A stretch of 37,140 nucleotides of DNA from Bacillota bacterium (GTDB lineage: Bacteria > Bacillota_I > Bacilli_A > RF39 > UBA660), in assembly GCA_015059155.1 (NCBI GenBank), contig SVAX01000011.1:1-37140 (forward strand), given 5' to 3'. Of the stretch, positions 15,689 through 24,502 are shown piece after piece. Both the position numbers and the translations under genes were made by a program. The notes below the pieces were generated by a model that was not told the DNA's origin, did no database searches, and saw only the letters and a list, made by a program, of their open reading frames with translations. Positions within the stretch are counted from its first letter, which is position 1. The number at the start of each line of letters is the position of its first letter.

Positions 15689-16910
15689 AATATTCATATA
15701 ATGCGCCATCAAAATTTATATCATAATCATAGTCAAACTCATAATCATAGTCATCTGTTTCAACAGCATTAGAATTCATATAAGTTTCTAAATCCATAGT
15801 TGATGTTATTGCTTCATTTGGTATTTCAACAATCGTACTATTTAATCCAGTAAATTCTAAAGTAAACACAAGTTTAGAAAGACCATCTTCTTCAGTAAGA
15901 TAATCAGACATGTTTAATTCAATTTTAGCTAATTCATCTGAATTATTTATGTAGAAATCTATTTTTATTGTTTCTTCTAATTCTTCAGTCATATCGACTG
16001 TATCATCAATCGTTTCACCACTCATTTCAGCTAATTTAGTTATAATATTTTCTATCAATTTTTGATCAATTACTAGCTGATAATGTTTTAATCCGTCTTT
16101 CTTGCCTATATATAAGAAATGTTTTTTATCTATCAAATCTTCTAAGTTAATATTATTAAATGTTTGTTGTAACTCTGTATTTTGTTCTAAAGTAGATAAA
16201 TCTACACCTAATTCTTTTAAATTTAATGTATAATAAACCCATTTATCCTCTATAGAAGATGTTGAACCTAACATATCGATTAAACTAGATTTAGCATACA
16301 ATGATATATTATCTTTAGAAACTGTACCGTATAATTTTATTTCATCAAAGAACATAGATTTTTCTAACATTAATTCCATATTATATTTATCTTCTTTTTT
16401 CTGAACTTTTGATGAAACATTGATTTCAAATGATTCTCCAGTAGTTGCTGCTAAAGATAATTTACCTTTAACTGTCAAACTATTACTAGCTACTTGATTT
16501 AAATTATTTATAGCTTTTTGTAAAACAGTTATTGAAGCTCCATTTGTTTTAAAAATTGAAACTATGATTATTATAACACCAATCAAAGTAACAAGAATTC
16601 CACTAGTTAATAAAATTAAATTATTGTTTTTCTTATTTGGTGTTTGGCCTTGGTTTGGAATTGGTTGTTCGATTACTTGTTGTGCCTGCAAATTAAGATT
16701 AACAGTTTGTTCTTGAATTGGTGCCATATTAACTATTGGTTGTTCTTGCCCTATTGGTATATTTTTTTCTAAATTAACATTTTGTGAATTAACTTCATTC
16801 ACATTATTAAATGTGTTAACTGTTTGATTTTCTATTTCCATTTGATTTCCACAGTATCCACAAAATTTTGATGTTTCAGCAATATTTGCTCCACATTTTT
16901 TACATATCAT
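15687..16910 (-). CDS. Zinc-ribbon membrane protein with exported domain
   Basis: The 407-residue protein starts with a zinc ribbon (ICKKCGANI ... KFCGYCGNQM, two CxxC pairs) in the cytoplasm. A Gln/Asn-rich linker (about 25-92) and one membrane span (about 97-120) follow. Outside is a domain of about 270 residues rich in beta and amphipathic pieces (LKGKLSLAATTGESFEINV-like text, IDKKHFLYIGKK) with a Tyr/Asp-rich end (DYDYEFDYDYDINFDGALY). The arrangement resembles zinc-ribbon stress or lipoprotein-like Firmicutes proteins of unknown function. The ATG at 16910 has AGAGGAG upstream. It has its own extended -10 promoter and terminator, so it is probably monocistronic. I do not assign a function. 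Confidence 0.75.
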   Translation of the reverse strand: MICKKCGANIAETSKFCGYCGNQMEIENQTVNTFNNVNEVNSQNVNLEKNIPIGQEQPIVNMAPIQEQTVNLNLQAQQVIEQPIPNQGQTPNKKNNNLILLTSGILVTLIGVIIIIVSIFKTNGASITVLQKAINNLNQVASNSLTVKGKLSLAATTGESFEINVSSKVQKKEDKYNMELMLEKSMFFDEIKLYGTVSKDNISLYAKSSLIDMLGSTSSIEDKWVYYTLNLKELGVDLSTLEQNTELQQTFNNINLEDLIDKKHFLYIGKKDGLKHYQLVIDQKLIENIITKLAEMSGETIDDTVDMTEELEETIKIDFYINNSDELAKIELNMSDYLTEEDGLSKLVFTLEFTGLNSTIVEIPNEAITSTMDLETYMNSNAVETDDYDYEFDYDYDINFDGALYEY

Positions 16911-16937
16911 ACTATCTACTCCTCTACTTTCTATTAA

Positions 16938-16946
16938 ATTATATCA
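16938..16946 (-). promoter_or_regulatory. Extended -10 promoter of the zinc-ribbon gene
   Basis: TGATATAAT on the minus strand, 28 nt before the ATG, is a perfect extended -10 box. No clear -35 box is seen. Confidence 0.5.
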
Positions 16947-16954
16947 CAAATACG

Positions 16955-16984
16955 AAAAAAAAGTATATTTTTTTATACTTTTTT
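16955..16984. terminator. Terminator of miaB
   Basis: AAAAGTATA (16959-16967) and TATACTTTT (16974-16982) form a stem with a T6 loop; eight T follow on the minus strand. It overlaps the miaB stop codon. Confidence 0.85.
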
Positions 16985-18401
16985 AATCAATTAATTTACC
17001 ATCCAAACTCCAAGTTTTTACATCTGTTATTTCTACATCTACTATTTTCCCTAAATATTCTTCACTTGCTTCAACATTAACTAATTTCATAGTATCTGTA
17101 TATCCCATAAGTTTACCAGATTTCTCACTAGGCGCTTCTATTAATACTTTAACAATCTTACCCATATATTTTTGATTAGCCTCATTAGCATATTTATTTA
17201 CTACTTCGTTTAATTTATATAATCTATCATTTTTCTCTTCTATAGTTAAATCATTTTTCATTTTAGCTGCTGGAGTCCCAATACGTGGTGAATAAATAAA
17301 CGTAAATGCAGAATCAAATTTACAAGTATTTACTACATCTAACGTATCATTAAAATCTTCTATAGTTTCTCCTGGAAAAGCTACTATTATATCCGTAGTT
17401 ATTGAACAATTTGGAATGTTCTTTTTTATTTTGTTAAATAATTCTAAATATTTTTCCTTTGTATATCTTCTACCCATTAATTTTAATATTCTATCAGAAC
17501 CTGATTGTAACGGTAGATGAATATATGGCATTATATTATCATATTTAGCAATGATATCAATCATTTTATCGTCAAAATCCCATGGATGACTAGTTACAAA
17601 TCTAATTCTTTCTATACCTGTTTTAGCTGTTTCTTCTAATAAATCACTCATAGTATAATTAATGTTTAAGTCTTTGCCATATGCATTAACATTTTGACCA
17701 AGCAAAGTAACTTCTTTATATCCATTATTTACTAAGTCCTTTACTTCATTAATTATATCTACTGGCATTCTACTTCTTTGTTTACCTCGAGTATAAGGCA
17801 CTATACAATAGGTACAAAACTTATCACATCCATATTGAATATTTACCCAAGCTTTATACTTAGAATCTCTTTTAATAGGAATCCCTTCGTATACATCACC
17901 TTCAATACTATATACCTCTATTTCTTGCTTTTTATTATCAATTGACTCTTTAAGTATTTCAGGTAATTTATGAATGTTGTGAGTTCCAAAAACTATATCT
18001 ACCCATCTATATTTACTTTTAATATCATCTACTACACTTTCTTCTTGAGCCATACATCCACATATTCCACATATTACATCAGGTTTACTATGTTTTAAAT
18101 GTTTTACCCTTCCTAAAAAACCAAACATTTTATTATGAGCATTCTCTCTTATCGCACAAGTATTTAAAAGTATTATGTCAGCGTCTTCCATTTCCATAGC
18201 CTCACTGAAACTCATATCTTCTAAAATTGCCTTTATATTCTCACTATCATGCACATTCATTTGACAACCATATGTTTTTAAATAATATTTTTTATTCTTA
18301 CCTATAGTTTTCATATCATGTGGTACTTTATAGTCATCTCTTATTATTTTTATTTCTTTTTTAGTTCTAATTTTTGCTTCTTTTAAATCTGGCAAATTCA
18401 T
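16983..18401 (-). CDS. miaB: MiaB, tRNA 2-methylthiolating radical SAM enzyme
   Basis: MiaB adds a methylthio group to N6-isopentenyl-A37 of tRNAs reading U-starting codons, using SAM and two iron-sulfur clusters. The 472-residue protein has the N-terminal UPF0004 domain with three cluster Cys (KTYGCQMNVHDSE, LLNTCAIRENA, GICGCMAQEE). The radical SAM domain contains CDKFCTYCIVPYTRGKQRSR, and the C-terminal TRAM domain is at the end (about 405-470). GGAAG upstream of ATG 18401 sets the start; the longer frame to 18449 runs through the promoter. The N-terminal extension (about 40 residues before the cluster domain) is usual in Firmicutes MiaB. It is divergent from the small ORF at 18470. Confidence 0.96.
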   Translation of the reverse strand: MNLPDLKEAKIRTKKEIKIIRDDYKVPHDMKTIGKNKKYYLKTYGCQMNVHDSENIKAILEDMSFSEAMEMEDADIILLNTCAIRENAHNKMFGFLGRVKHLKHSKPDVICGICGCMAQEESVVDDIKSKYRWVDIVFGTHNIHKLPEILKESIDNKKQEIEVYSIEGDVYEGIPIKRDSKYKAWVNIQYGCDKFCTYCIVPYTRGKQRSRMPVDIINEVKDLVNNGYKEVTLLGQNVNAYGKDLNINYTMSDLLEETAKTGIERIRFVTSHPWDFDDKMIDIIAKYDNIMPYIHLPLQSGSDRILKLMGRRYTKEKYLELFNKIKKNIPNCSITTDIIVAFPGETIEDFNDTLDVVNTCKFDSAFTFIYSPRIGTPAAKMKNDLTIEEKNDRLYKLNEVVNKYANEANQKYMGKIVKVLIEAPSEKSGKLMGYTDTMKLVNVEASEEYLGKIVDVEITDVKTWSLDGKLID

Positions 18402-18420
18402 AAAATCACTTCCACAAATA

Positions 18421-18449
18421 ATAATAACATAATTAAGTTTTTTAAGCAA
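18421..18449 (-). promoter_or_regulatory. Promoter of miaB
   Basis: On the minus strand TTGCTT (18449-18444), a 17-bp spacer and TATTAT (18426-18421) with an extended TG are seen, 19 nt before the miaB ATG. On the plus strand TATAAT at 18450-18455 may serve the opposite small ORF. Confidence 0.55.
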
Positions 18450-18469
18450 TATAATTTAACTGTGATTAT

Positions 18470-18640
18470 ATGTTTAGCAATAATAAAGCATTAAGAATTG
18501 CCAGATACTTAAATATTGATTTTAGCAAGTTCCCTTTTCAAGATTTTAAAAGAGGTATTAATGTTGAACTAGAACATGGTGTGGAAAATATTAATACTAA
18601 TGTGTCTAATGATTATTTATTAAAAAGTAAATTAAAATAG
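18470..18640 (+). CDS. Truncated DUF5661-like small protein
   Basis: A 56-residue ORF too short for most gene finders. Its text (LNIDFSKFPFQDFKRGINVE, then LEHG, NTNVSNDYLLKSKLK) resembles the first two thirds of DUF5661-type proteins, which usually read F..GMNVELEHG, then a T-N-V-T-N-D piece, and go on into a conserved helix (ALAHL.E) that is missing here. TATAAT at 18450-18455 could drive a nearly leaderless transcript, and no convincing ribosome site is present. It ends inside a strong hairpin. It could be a degraded gene or a real shortened protein; there is no sign of a frameshift in the visible part. The family match is from memory of the motif. Confidence 0.5.
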   Translation: MFSNNKALRIARYLNIDFSKFPFQDFKRGINVELEHGVENINTNVSNDYLLKSKLK

Positions 18641-18666
18641 TATTTTGTAATTCCAAAATACTATTT
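18635..18666. terminator. Bidirectional terminator, 13-bp perfect stem
   Basis: AAATAGTATTTTG (18635-18647) and CAAAATACTATTT (18654-18666) pair perfectly over a 6-nt loop. The minus side continues TTTTAATTTACTTTTT and the plus side TATTATCTTATT, so it may serve both the RhuM-Fic gene and the small ORF. Confidence 0.75.
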
Positions 18667-18672
18667 ATTATC

Positions 18673-19611
18673 TTATTCTAAAAAATTCATAACTAAATCT
18701 ATTATTAAATCTTTCTCTTTAGGATTAGACTCAGCGATTAAAAGAGTTAAAGCAACAAGAGTATTATTATCTATTACTTGTTTATTGTTCTTATATAAAA
18801 TATTATAAAATTGCAAGAAGTAGATAAACAATGTAGCGCCTATTCTTTTATTACCATCTATAAAAACATGGTTTTTAATAATCATATATAAAAAATTACA
18901 AGCCTTTTCTTCTATACTTTTATATACATCTTTTTTATCAAATGTTTGATAAATATCTCCTATTATAGATTCTAACCCTTTATCTCTTTCTAAAGCAAAT
19001 AACTTACTATCATTATTAAATCTTAATTTATTTATTATTTCTATACATTTTTCATAAGTTATCTTTTTATCACTAATATTTCCTTTTACTTTAATAATAT
19101 CTTTATGATCATAATTATCCAGTAAATTCAAAGCTTTAGAATAATCTCCTATTACTTTTAATATTTCTTTAGCTTCATTACCTTCTAATTCATCATCTAT
19201 TCTATTAGCAATATCTATTAACTTAACTGTTTTCTCTAAATATTCCAATCTTTTTTGATTTATTGCATATCCTTTTAGCAAGTATTCTTTTAATATTTTA
19301 TTCGCCCATTTTCTAAAGATAATACCATTTTTAGATTTAACTCTATAACCTACACTAATGATCATATCTAAATTATAATGCTGCACATTATAAATTTTAC
19401 CATCTGTAGCAGTATGCTCAAAAAACGAGCATACTGAATTTTCTTCCAGTTCTTCATCTTTATAAATGTTTTGAATATGTCTAGTTATAGTTTTCCTATC
19501 TTTTCCAAATAAATGTGCTATTTGAGTTTGAGTAAGCCATACTGTGTCATCTTTTATATTTACATCAAGTTTGACATCTTGATTTTCAAATAAAATTATT
19601 TCATTTTTCAT
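18673..19611 (-). CDS. RhuM-Fic fusion protein (Doc-like Fic domain)
   Basis: The 312-residue protein joins two domains. Residues 1-120 are a RhuM-type virulence protein domain (VWLTQTQIAHLFGKDRKTIT, HIQNIYKDEEL, YNLDMIISVGYRVKSKNG, FRKWANKILKEYL), which looks like a DNA-binding helix-turn-helix. Residues about 170-310 are a Fic/Doc domain with HVFIDGNKRIG (248-258). That motif has the NKR of Doc, a phosphotransferase-type toxin, rather than the NGR of AMP-transferring Fic proteins. GGAAGG precedes the ATG, and a good -35/-10 pair lies upstream. No separate antitoxin is adjacent, so the RhuM part may control the Fic part or its own promoter. This pairing of domains is known in other bacteria; the target is not. 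Confidence 0.88.
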   Translation of the reverse strand: MKNEIILFENQDVKLDVNIKDDTVWLTQTQIAHLFGKDRKTITRHIQNIYKDEELEENSVCSFFEHTATDGKIYNVQHYNLDMIISVGYRVKSKNGIIFRKWANKILKEYLLKGYAINQKRLEYLEKTVKLIDIANRIDDELEGNEAKEILKVIGDYSKALNLLDNYDHKDIIKVKGNISDKKITYEKCIEIINKLRFNNDSKLFALERDKGLESIIGDIYQTFDKKDVYKSIEEKACNFLYMIIKNHVFIDGNKRIGATLFIYFLQFYNILYKNNKQVIDNNTLVALTLLIAESNPKEKDLIIDLVMNFLE

Positions 19612-19685
19612 AATTAATACCTTCCTTATCTTTTATTGCCATACAAAAAAACATTACAGTATTAATCATCTTTTATCCCTATATA

Positions 19686-19714
19686 ATTATACCATTTATC
19701 TAGGTTTATGTAAA
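19686..19714 (-). promoter_or_regulatory. Promoter of the RhuM-Fic gene
   Basis: On the minus strand TTTACA (19714-19709), a 17-bp spacer and TATAAT (19691-19686) preceded by TGG are seen. It lies 75 nt before the ATG, leaving a leader of about 65 nt. Confidence 0.7.
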
Positions 19715-19715
19715 C

Positions 19716-19740
19716 AAAAAAACTTAACTGAAAAGTTAAG
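19716..19740 (-). terminator. Intrinsic terminator of the response regulator gene
   Basis: CTTAACT (19723-19729) and AGTTAAG (19734-19740) form a 7-bp stem with a GAAA loop (plus strand) and seven T on the minus strand. It lies just after the stop codon. Confidence 0.9.
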
Positions 19741-20118
19741 CTAATTCTTAAAATTAATTATTTTATTTACCATATTATTTACATTATCTTTAGAAAATGG
19801 TTTATTTAACATATCCACTATATTATATGAAAAAGCTCTTTTAATAGTTTCTTTAGTATCATCACCCGATATTATAACTATTGGATATTTTTTAAATAAA
19901 TTATTATTTTTAAAATAATTAAGTACCATAAATCCATCACTTTCTGGCATATTTAAATCAAGCAACATTCCAACTATATCATACTTTTTATCAGTTATAT
20001 GTTTTATTGCTTCTCTACCATTAGAAGATTTTAAAACTATATATTCATCACTTAATGCTTTTTCTATAATATTTCTAACTATCATAGAATCGTCTGCTAC
20101 TATAATTGCTTTTTCCAT
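19741..20118 (-). CDS. Single-domain response regulator (CheY-like)
   Basis: The 125-residue protein is a stand-alone receiver domain: acidic pair in IIVADDSMIVRN, phospho-acceptor Asp54 in GMLLDLNMPESDG, Ser in VIISGDD, and Lys in LNKPFSK. No output domain follows. It starts 1 nt after the stop of the hybrid kinase; GGAG lies 9 nt before the ATG at 20118, while the ATG three codons earlier has no room for it. It is likely the phosphate acceptor of the kinase's Hpt domain or a regulator acting through protein contact. It lacks any DNA-binding part, so it cannot itself control transcription. Confidence 0.9.
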   Translation of the reverse strand: MEKAIIVADDSMIVRNIIEKALSDEYIVLKSSNGREAIKHITDKKYDIVGMLLDLNMPESDGFMVLNYFKNNNLFKKYPIVIISGDDTKETIKRAFSYNIVDMLNKPFSKDNVNNMVNKIINFKN

Positions 20119-20119
20119 A

Positions 20120-22315
20120 TTACTCATCTCCTAAATATTTTTTTACTACGTTTATTACTCTTTCTACTTCATCCATAAGTTCTGGATGGTGTTCTTTTAT
20201 ATATTTGATATCATTATCTTTTCCTTTTAATTCATGATTTAATGAAAGCTCAGCTAACTTTTTAAATCCTAAATATTTACTATCGCTCTTCATAGCATGG
20301 CTAAGTATTGCATAATTATTAGAGTCCTCATTATCTAAATGTTCTTTCATTTTAGGTATTCTTGTTTCACTCTCAATTAAGAAGTCTTTTAATGTATCAT
20401 TATACATTTCAATATCTCCAAGCAATTCAACACCACTATCTACATCAATATCATTTTCTTTTAAATAATCTATATCTATTTCAATATTTTTTTCTTCTTC
20501 CACCATTTCAACCTTTTCTTTTTTAGTACTTGTTAAAAATTTTGACAACACTTTTTTTAATTCATCATTTTCTATTGGCTTTGATAAATAGCCACTAAAT
20601 CCTACTTCTAAATATTTGTTTTCTCTACCTTGAATAGCATCTGCAGTAAGTGCAATTACAGGAGTATTGAAACCATCTATTTGTTTTAATTTTTTTAATG
20701 TTTCTACTCCACCCATCTTAGGCATCATAATATCTAAAAGTATAATATCAAACTTTTTATTATTCTCTATTTTATTTAGACATTCAAAACCACTTTCACA
20801 AGGAGTTATATCTAAGTTATATTCTTTTAAAATTTTAGTACCAACTTTTATATTTAATTTATTATCATCTACTAATAATACTTTTTTATTATTAAATTTT
20901 AATATTTCTTCTATAACTTCTTCTTTTTTATATAATCCATTTCTTATTTCTTGGGTTAAACAAATAGTAAATGTTGAACCTTCTCCATATTCACTCTGAA
21001 CAACTATTTTACCACCCATCATTTCAACAAGTCTTTTAGTTATAGCAAGGCCTAAACCTGTTCCTTCAGTAGTTGTATTTTTATCCTCATCAAGTCTTTG
21101 AAATTTAGTAAATAATTTATCTATTTGTTCTGTTTTAATACCCCTACCTGTATCTTTTATAGTTATAATCAATTTACATTTATCCTTATTATTTACACAA
21201 CTAACATTAAAATTAATTTCACCTTTTTCAGTATACTTAGCAGCATTAGTTAAAACATTAGTTATAACCTGTTTTACTTTACCACTATCACCATATAATA
21301 CATCTGGTAAATCTACAGCAAAATTAGTTTTAAGTTCAATATCTTTATCACCTATTCTTGGTATTATAAGTTTAACTAAATTATCAAGTATTTCTCTTAA
21401 ATTATATTCAGTATTAACTATTTCCATCTTATCTGCTTCAATCTTACTTATATCAAGTATTCCATTTACTATTTCAAGTAAGTTTTGTGAAGCCATTACT
21501 ATATCTCTAGCATCCTCTTTAGCTTCTTCTAAATTAGTAGCATTTTCTATACATTGACTGAACCCTACTATAGCGTTTAATGGTGTTCTTATTTCATGAC
21601 TCATACTACTTAAGAAATCTGTTTTAGCATGATTTGCTTTTTCTGCTTGATCTTTAGCAAGTTCTAATTGGTTTATTAATTTAACATCTGGATTTTCTAT
21701 TGTGAAGTACATAATCGAAGTAACAACTCCAAGAACAGCATTTATTAATAATAAACTTGGATTGATTTTTTGCACTATAACAATCATGGTAAACAGTGCA
21801 ACAACTAATATAATTGGTAAATATTTTTTTTGCTTTAGGTATTTAAAATTTTTAATTAAAGTAATACCTAAGAATGTAATATAAAGGCCTACTACACCAA
21901 ACACTATATCAACCGCAGGACCATATGTATATTTTGCAGGAGGAACATCATAAAAATAAATTGGAAGTAAATATATCAAAATAAATATAATTGTATTAAC
22001 TACAATAAATACATTAGTTTTTTTGATATGTTGTTTTTCTTCTTTTCTAGTTATTATGAACGTATAAGTTACAAACAAGCTAAACCATACAACCAAACAA
22101 ATCAAGAAAGTTTTTTGTACAAAAACTCCCATAATTGATTCATACTCAAAAAGAGTAATTAATAATTCAACTATACATGATACTATTGTAGTAATTAATA
22201 AATAACCATATATAGCATTTTCTTTTTTCTGAACTTTTTCTTTAACAAAAAATACAACAGAAATAATGATTGTATATATTAAAGCTGATACAGATAAAAA
22301 TATTGTTGAACTCAT
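20120..22315 (-). CDS. Hybrid sensor histidine kinase with receiver and Hpt domains
   Basis: The 731-residue protein has seven hydrophobic spans (about 5-207), a 7TM-type sensor as in many Firmicutes kinases. A HisKA dimerisation domain follows with [18 protein letters not shown] (phospho-His240), then the ATPase with [19 protein letters not shown] and [19 protein letters not shown] receiver domain (478-595) has [10 protein letters not shown], acceptor Asp528 in [12 protein letters not shown] and [10 protein letters not shown]-terminal Hpt domain has phospho-His673 in [13 protein letters not shown] (the more usual text is HALKGSS). AGAGGTG precedes the ATG. A stand-alone receiver gene follows by 1 nt, so a full His-Asp-His-Asp relay is encoded in two genes. 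The input signal is unknown. Confidence 0.93.
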   Translation of the reverse strand: MSSTIFLSVSALIYTIIISVVFFVKEKVQKKENAIYGYLLITTIVSCIVELLITLFEYESIMGVFVQKTFLICLVVWFSLFVTYTFIITRKEEKQHIKKTNVFIVVNTIIFILIYLLPIYFYDVPPAKYTYGPAVDIVFGVVGLYITFLGITLIKNFKYLKQKKYLPIILVVALFTMIVIVQKINPSLLLINAVLGVVTSIMYFTIENPDVKLINQLELAKDQAEKANHAKTDFLSSMSHEIRTPLNAIVGFSQCIENATNLEEAKEDARDIVMASQNLLEIVNGILDISKIEADKMEIVNTEYNLREILDNLVKLIIPRIGDKDIELKTNFAVDLPDVLYGDSGKVKQVITNVLTNAAKYTEKGEINFNVSCVNNKDKCKLIITIKDTGRGIKTEQIDKLFTKFQRLDEDKNTTTEGTGLGLAITKRLVEMMGGKIVVQSEYGEGSTFTICLTQEIRNGLYKKEEVIEEILKFNNKKVLLVDDNKLNIKVGTKILKEYNLDITPCESGFECLNKIENNKKFDIILLDIMMPKMGGVETLKKLKQIDGFNTPVIALTADAIQGRENKYLEVGFSGYLSKPIENDELKKVLSKFLTSTKKEKVEMVEEEKNIEIDIDYLKENDIDVDSGVELLGDIEMYNDTLKDFLIESETRIPKMKEHLDNEDSNNYAILSHAMKSDSKYLGFKKLAELSLNHELKGKDNDIKYIKEHHPELMDEVERVINVVKKYLGDE

Positions 22316-22336
22316 AACACACCTCTATTCTACATA

Positions 22337-22365
22337 ATTATATCATTTAGAATTTAAAAAGTAAA
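22337..22365 (-). promoter_or_regulatory. Promoter of the kinase/regulator operon
   Basis: The minus strand has TTTACT (22365-22360), a 17-bp spacer and TATAAT (22342-22337) preceded by TGA. 22330-22345 is identical to the tad promoter region 14360-14375. Confidence 0.65.
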
Positions 22366-22387
22366 TCTTTCTATTTTTATTTATTAT

Positions 22388-22412
22388 AAAAGTCATCAAA
22401 TTTTGATGACTT
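22388..22412 (-). terminator. Terminator of the AMP-binding enzyme gene
   Basis: AAGTCATCA (22390-22398) and TGATGACTT (22404-22412) form a 9-bp stem. It lies 6 nt after the stop codon; the trailing T run is short (TTTTAT). Confidence 0.75.
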
Positions 22413-22418
22413 CACATT

Positions 22419-24209
22419 TTATTTTTTTATATATTTTTTTACTTCTTCATTTGTATTAGAACCAATTAAATCATTACCTATTTGCTCTAATTTTCTAAAA
22501 TCTTGTTTGTTATTTTGAGTATATGGAATTGAATCAATGATTTCAAAATATGATGGTATTTCATAGTTTTTTAAACCTTTTATACATTTTTCTTTTATTT
22601 CTTCCTTAATTTGTTCTTCCTTACCTTTATATTCATCTTTTAATTCTATAAATGACATAGGTACAGAAACATCTTTAGGGTCATTAACTCCAACTGTAAC
22701 ACAATCTTTTACTGCAGGATGAGAACATATAACCTTCTCAATTGTATCAGGTGAAATTTTAAAAGCTGCTTTTATGATAACTCTTCTAATTCTTCCTTTT
22801 AAGAATATATAACCATCTTCATCTATATAACCTAAGTCCCCACTATGTAGCCATGTTTTTCCATCTTCATGAATCTTTTTTATTTCAGATGTAGCTTCTG
22901 GATTGTTTGTGTACTCAACAAAACTTGTTTCTGTATTTACACATATTTCTCCTATTTCCCCATATTTTAATTCTTTACCTGTATTTAAATCTACAGCTAT
23001 GAATTTATTATGTGGTAATGGCACACCTATTGAACCAAATTTATTATGTAAAAATGGATTTACACATTCAGCACCTAAACCTTCGTTATTTCCATATCCA
23101 TTTAATAATGGTACATAACAATTATACTGTTTTAATAAGTTTTCTATTTCAATTAATTCAGATTCTGATATTTTATCTCCACCGGTAACAAATGCTTTTA
23201 CACTTTGTAGTGCTTTAATTTTATCTTCATTATTTTTAGTTTCTATTTGTTCCCTCATATACCTATAATGTAATGGTGCAGCAAAGGAAATATCAAAATT
23301 ACCTAAATTATCATAAACTGTAGTCGCGTCTATAACAGGACATAATTCTGCTCTCATACCATGTGATAATGATAAAAAATAAGATCCAATTAAACCATAA
23401 GCCACAAATGGTGGTACAGTTACTAATAATGAATTTCCTGGATGTAATGGTAAATCAGTATAACTCCATTCTTTAAAAGAATTATTTACTGAGTAATCAG
23501 TATGTATTATTGATTTTGACATACCAGTAGTTCCACTTGATTGTACAATCAATGTTGGTTTGTCTTTCTCATAACTGGCTTCAACAACATTTAAATCCGA
23601 GTTTTTACCTAAATCCATAAATTCTGCAAATGTAATAAACTTTTTATCCTTAGGAACAATAGAACTAGGTTCTTTTAAAGTAGTTATTATATCATAACCA
23701 ATTCTTTTCGGCATTGAAAATGAATCAGATGGTTTGTTAACAATAACTGTGTTAATATCAGTCTCAGATATGATTTTTTCTACATTTTTAATTATCTTAT
23801 CAAAACAAACACAAATTTTACAATCATGAACATTAAAATAATGAATCAATTCTTCTTCACTGCATCTAAGGTCAACCCATTTTGCTACAGCTCCTATTTT
23901 ATTTAATGCTAAGCCAATTTTCCCTACTTCAGGTGTATTAGTAGTCAAAATTGGTACTACATCACCATCTTTAACTCCTAATGAAACAAATGATTTTGCA
24001 ACCCTGTCTGCATCATTAAATAGTTTTTCATAAGATAATCTTTCCCCTAGATAACCAATAGAATCATAATCTAAATTATAAGTGTTAGCATTTTTAATTA
24101 ACTTATAAACAGTTTGATTAACATCAAATTCTCTTAATGGTTTAGACCTATAATATTTTAATTGTGGCATATCTATACTAGGATACCCTGTTATTTTTTT
24201 TTCTTCCAT
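22419..24209 (-). CDS. Acyl-CoA synthetase-like AMP-binding enzyme
   Basis: The 596-residue protein is an ANL-type adenylating enzyme, activating a carboxylic acid with ATP and probably passing it to CoA. Motifs: phosphate loop LIVQSSGTTGMSKSI (about 225), LLNGYGNNEGLG, HSGDLGYIDEDGYIFLKGRI followed by RRVIIKAAFKISP (the hinge), and a C-terminal Lys in YTQNNKQDFRKLE that fits the catalytic Lys of the family. No carrier protein or partner enzyme is adjacent. GGGGGA before ATG 24209 sets the start; an ATG six codons earlier overlaps it. A promoter lies at 24268-24297. The substrate could be an aryl or fatty acid, or a hydroxy acid; nothing in the sequence decides. Confidence 0.9.
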   Translation of the reverse strand: MEEKKITGYPSIDMPQLKYYRSKPLREFDVNQTVYKLIKNANTYNLDYDSIGYLGERLSYEKLFNDADRVAKSFVSLGVKDGDVVPILTTNTPEVGKIGLALNKIGAVAKWVDLRCSEEELIHYFNVHDCKICVCFDKIIKNVEKIISETDINTVIVNKPSDSFSMPKRIGYDIITTLKEPSSIVPKDKKFITFAEFMDLGKNSDLNVVEASYEKDKPTLIVQSSGTTGMSKSIIHTDYSVNNSFKEWSYTDLPLHPGNSLLVTVPPFVAYGLIGSYFLSLSHGMRAELCPVIDATTVYDNLGNFDISFAAPLHYRYMREQIETKNNEDKIKALQSVKAFVTGGDKISESELIEIENLLKQYNCYVPLLNGYGNNEGLGAECVNPFLHNKFGSIGVPLPHNKFIAVDLNTGKELKYGEIGEICVNTETSFVEYTNNPEATSEIKKIHEDGKTWLHSGDLGYIDEDGYIFLKGRIRRVIIKAAFKISPDTIEKVICSHPAVKDCVTVGVNDPKDVSVPMSFIELKDEYKGKEEQIKEEIKEKCIKGLKNYEIPSYFEIIDSIPYTQNNKQDFRKLEQIGNDLIGSNTNEEVKKYIKK

Positions 24210-24267
24210 AATTTTTCCCCCAATCAATTTTTTTACTTTTGTAATACTTTACTTTCATTACAAATAT

Positions 24268-24297
24268 ATTTTAACATATTTCAATTAATGATTTCAA
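24268..24297 (-). promoter_or_regulatory. Promoter of the AMP-binding enzyme gene
   Basis: The minus strand has TTGAAA (24297-24292), an 18-bp spacer and TAAAAT (24273-24268) preceded by TGT. The leader is about 50 nt. Confidence 0.55.
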
Positions 24298-24318
24298 TAA
24301 AAATTATTAAAATACAAC

Positions 24319-24349
24319 AAAAAAAAGATAAACATAAAGTCGTTTATCT
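24319..24349 (-). terminator. Terminator of the PHP gene, after a long 3' region
   Basis: AGATAAAC (24326-24333) and GTTTATCT (24342-24349) form an 8-bp stem with an 8-nt loop, followed by a T run on the minus strand. The 153 nt between this and the PHP stop (24350-24502) hold nothing I can recognise: AT-rich DNA with only a 23-codon ORF lacking a ribosome site. Confidence 0.8.
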
Positions 24350-24502
24350 AAAAGATTAATTAAATATTAATAAAATTCTAAAACATTTAATTATTTTATA
24401 TAATACTTATTTTTACTATTTATTCAATTTATTTTGTTTGAAATAGTCATTTTTGTGTTTAAAAACTAATATACGCATAAAATTCATTATAATTTTTTTA
24501 TT

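Noticed and set aside
24350-24502. 23-codon ORF and possible small RNA after the PHP gene
   Set aside because: No ribosome site, no recognisable protein, and only a 3' stretch before a terminator. A processed sRNA cannot be excluded.
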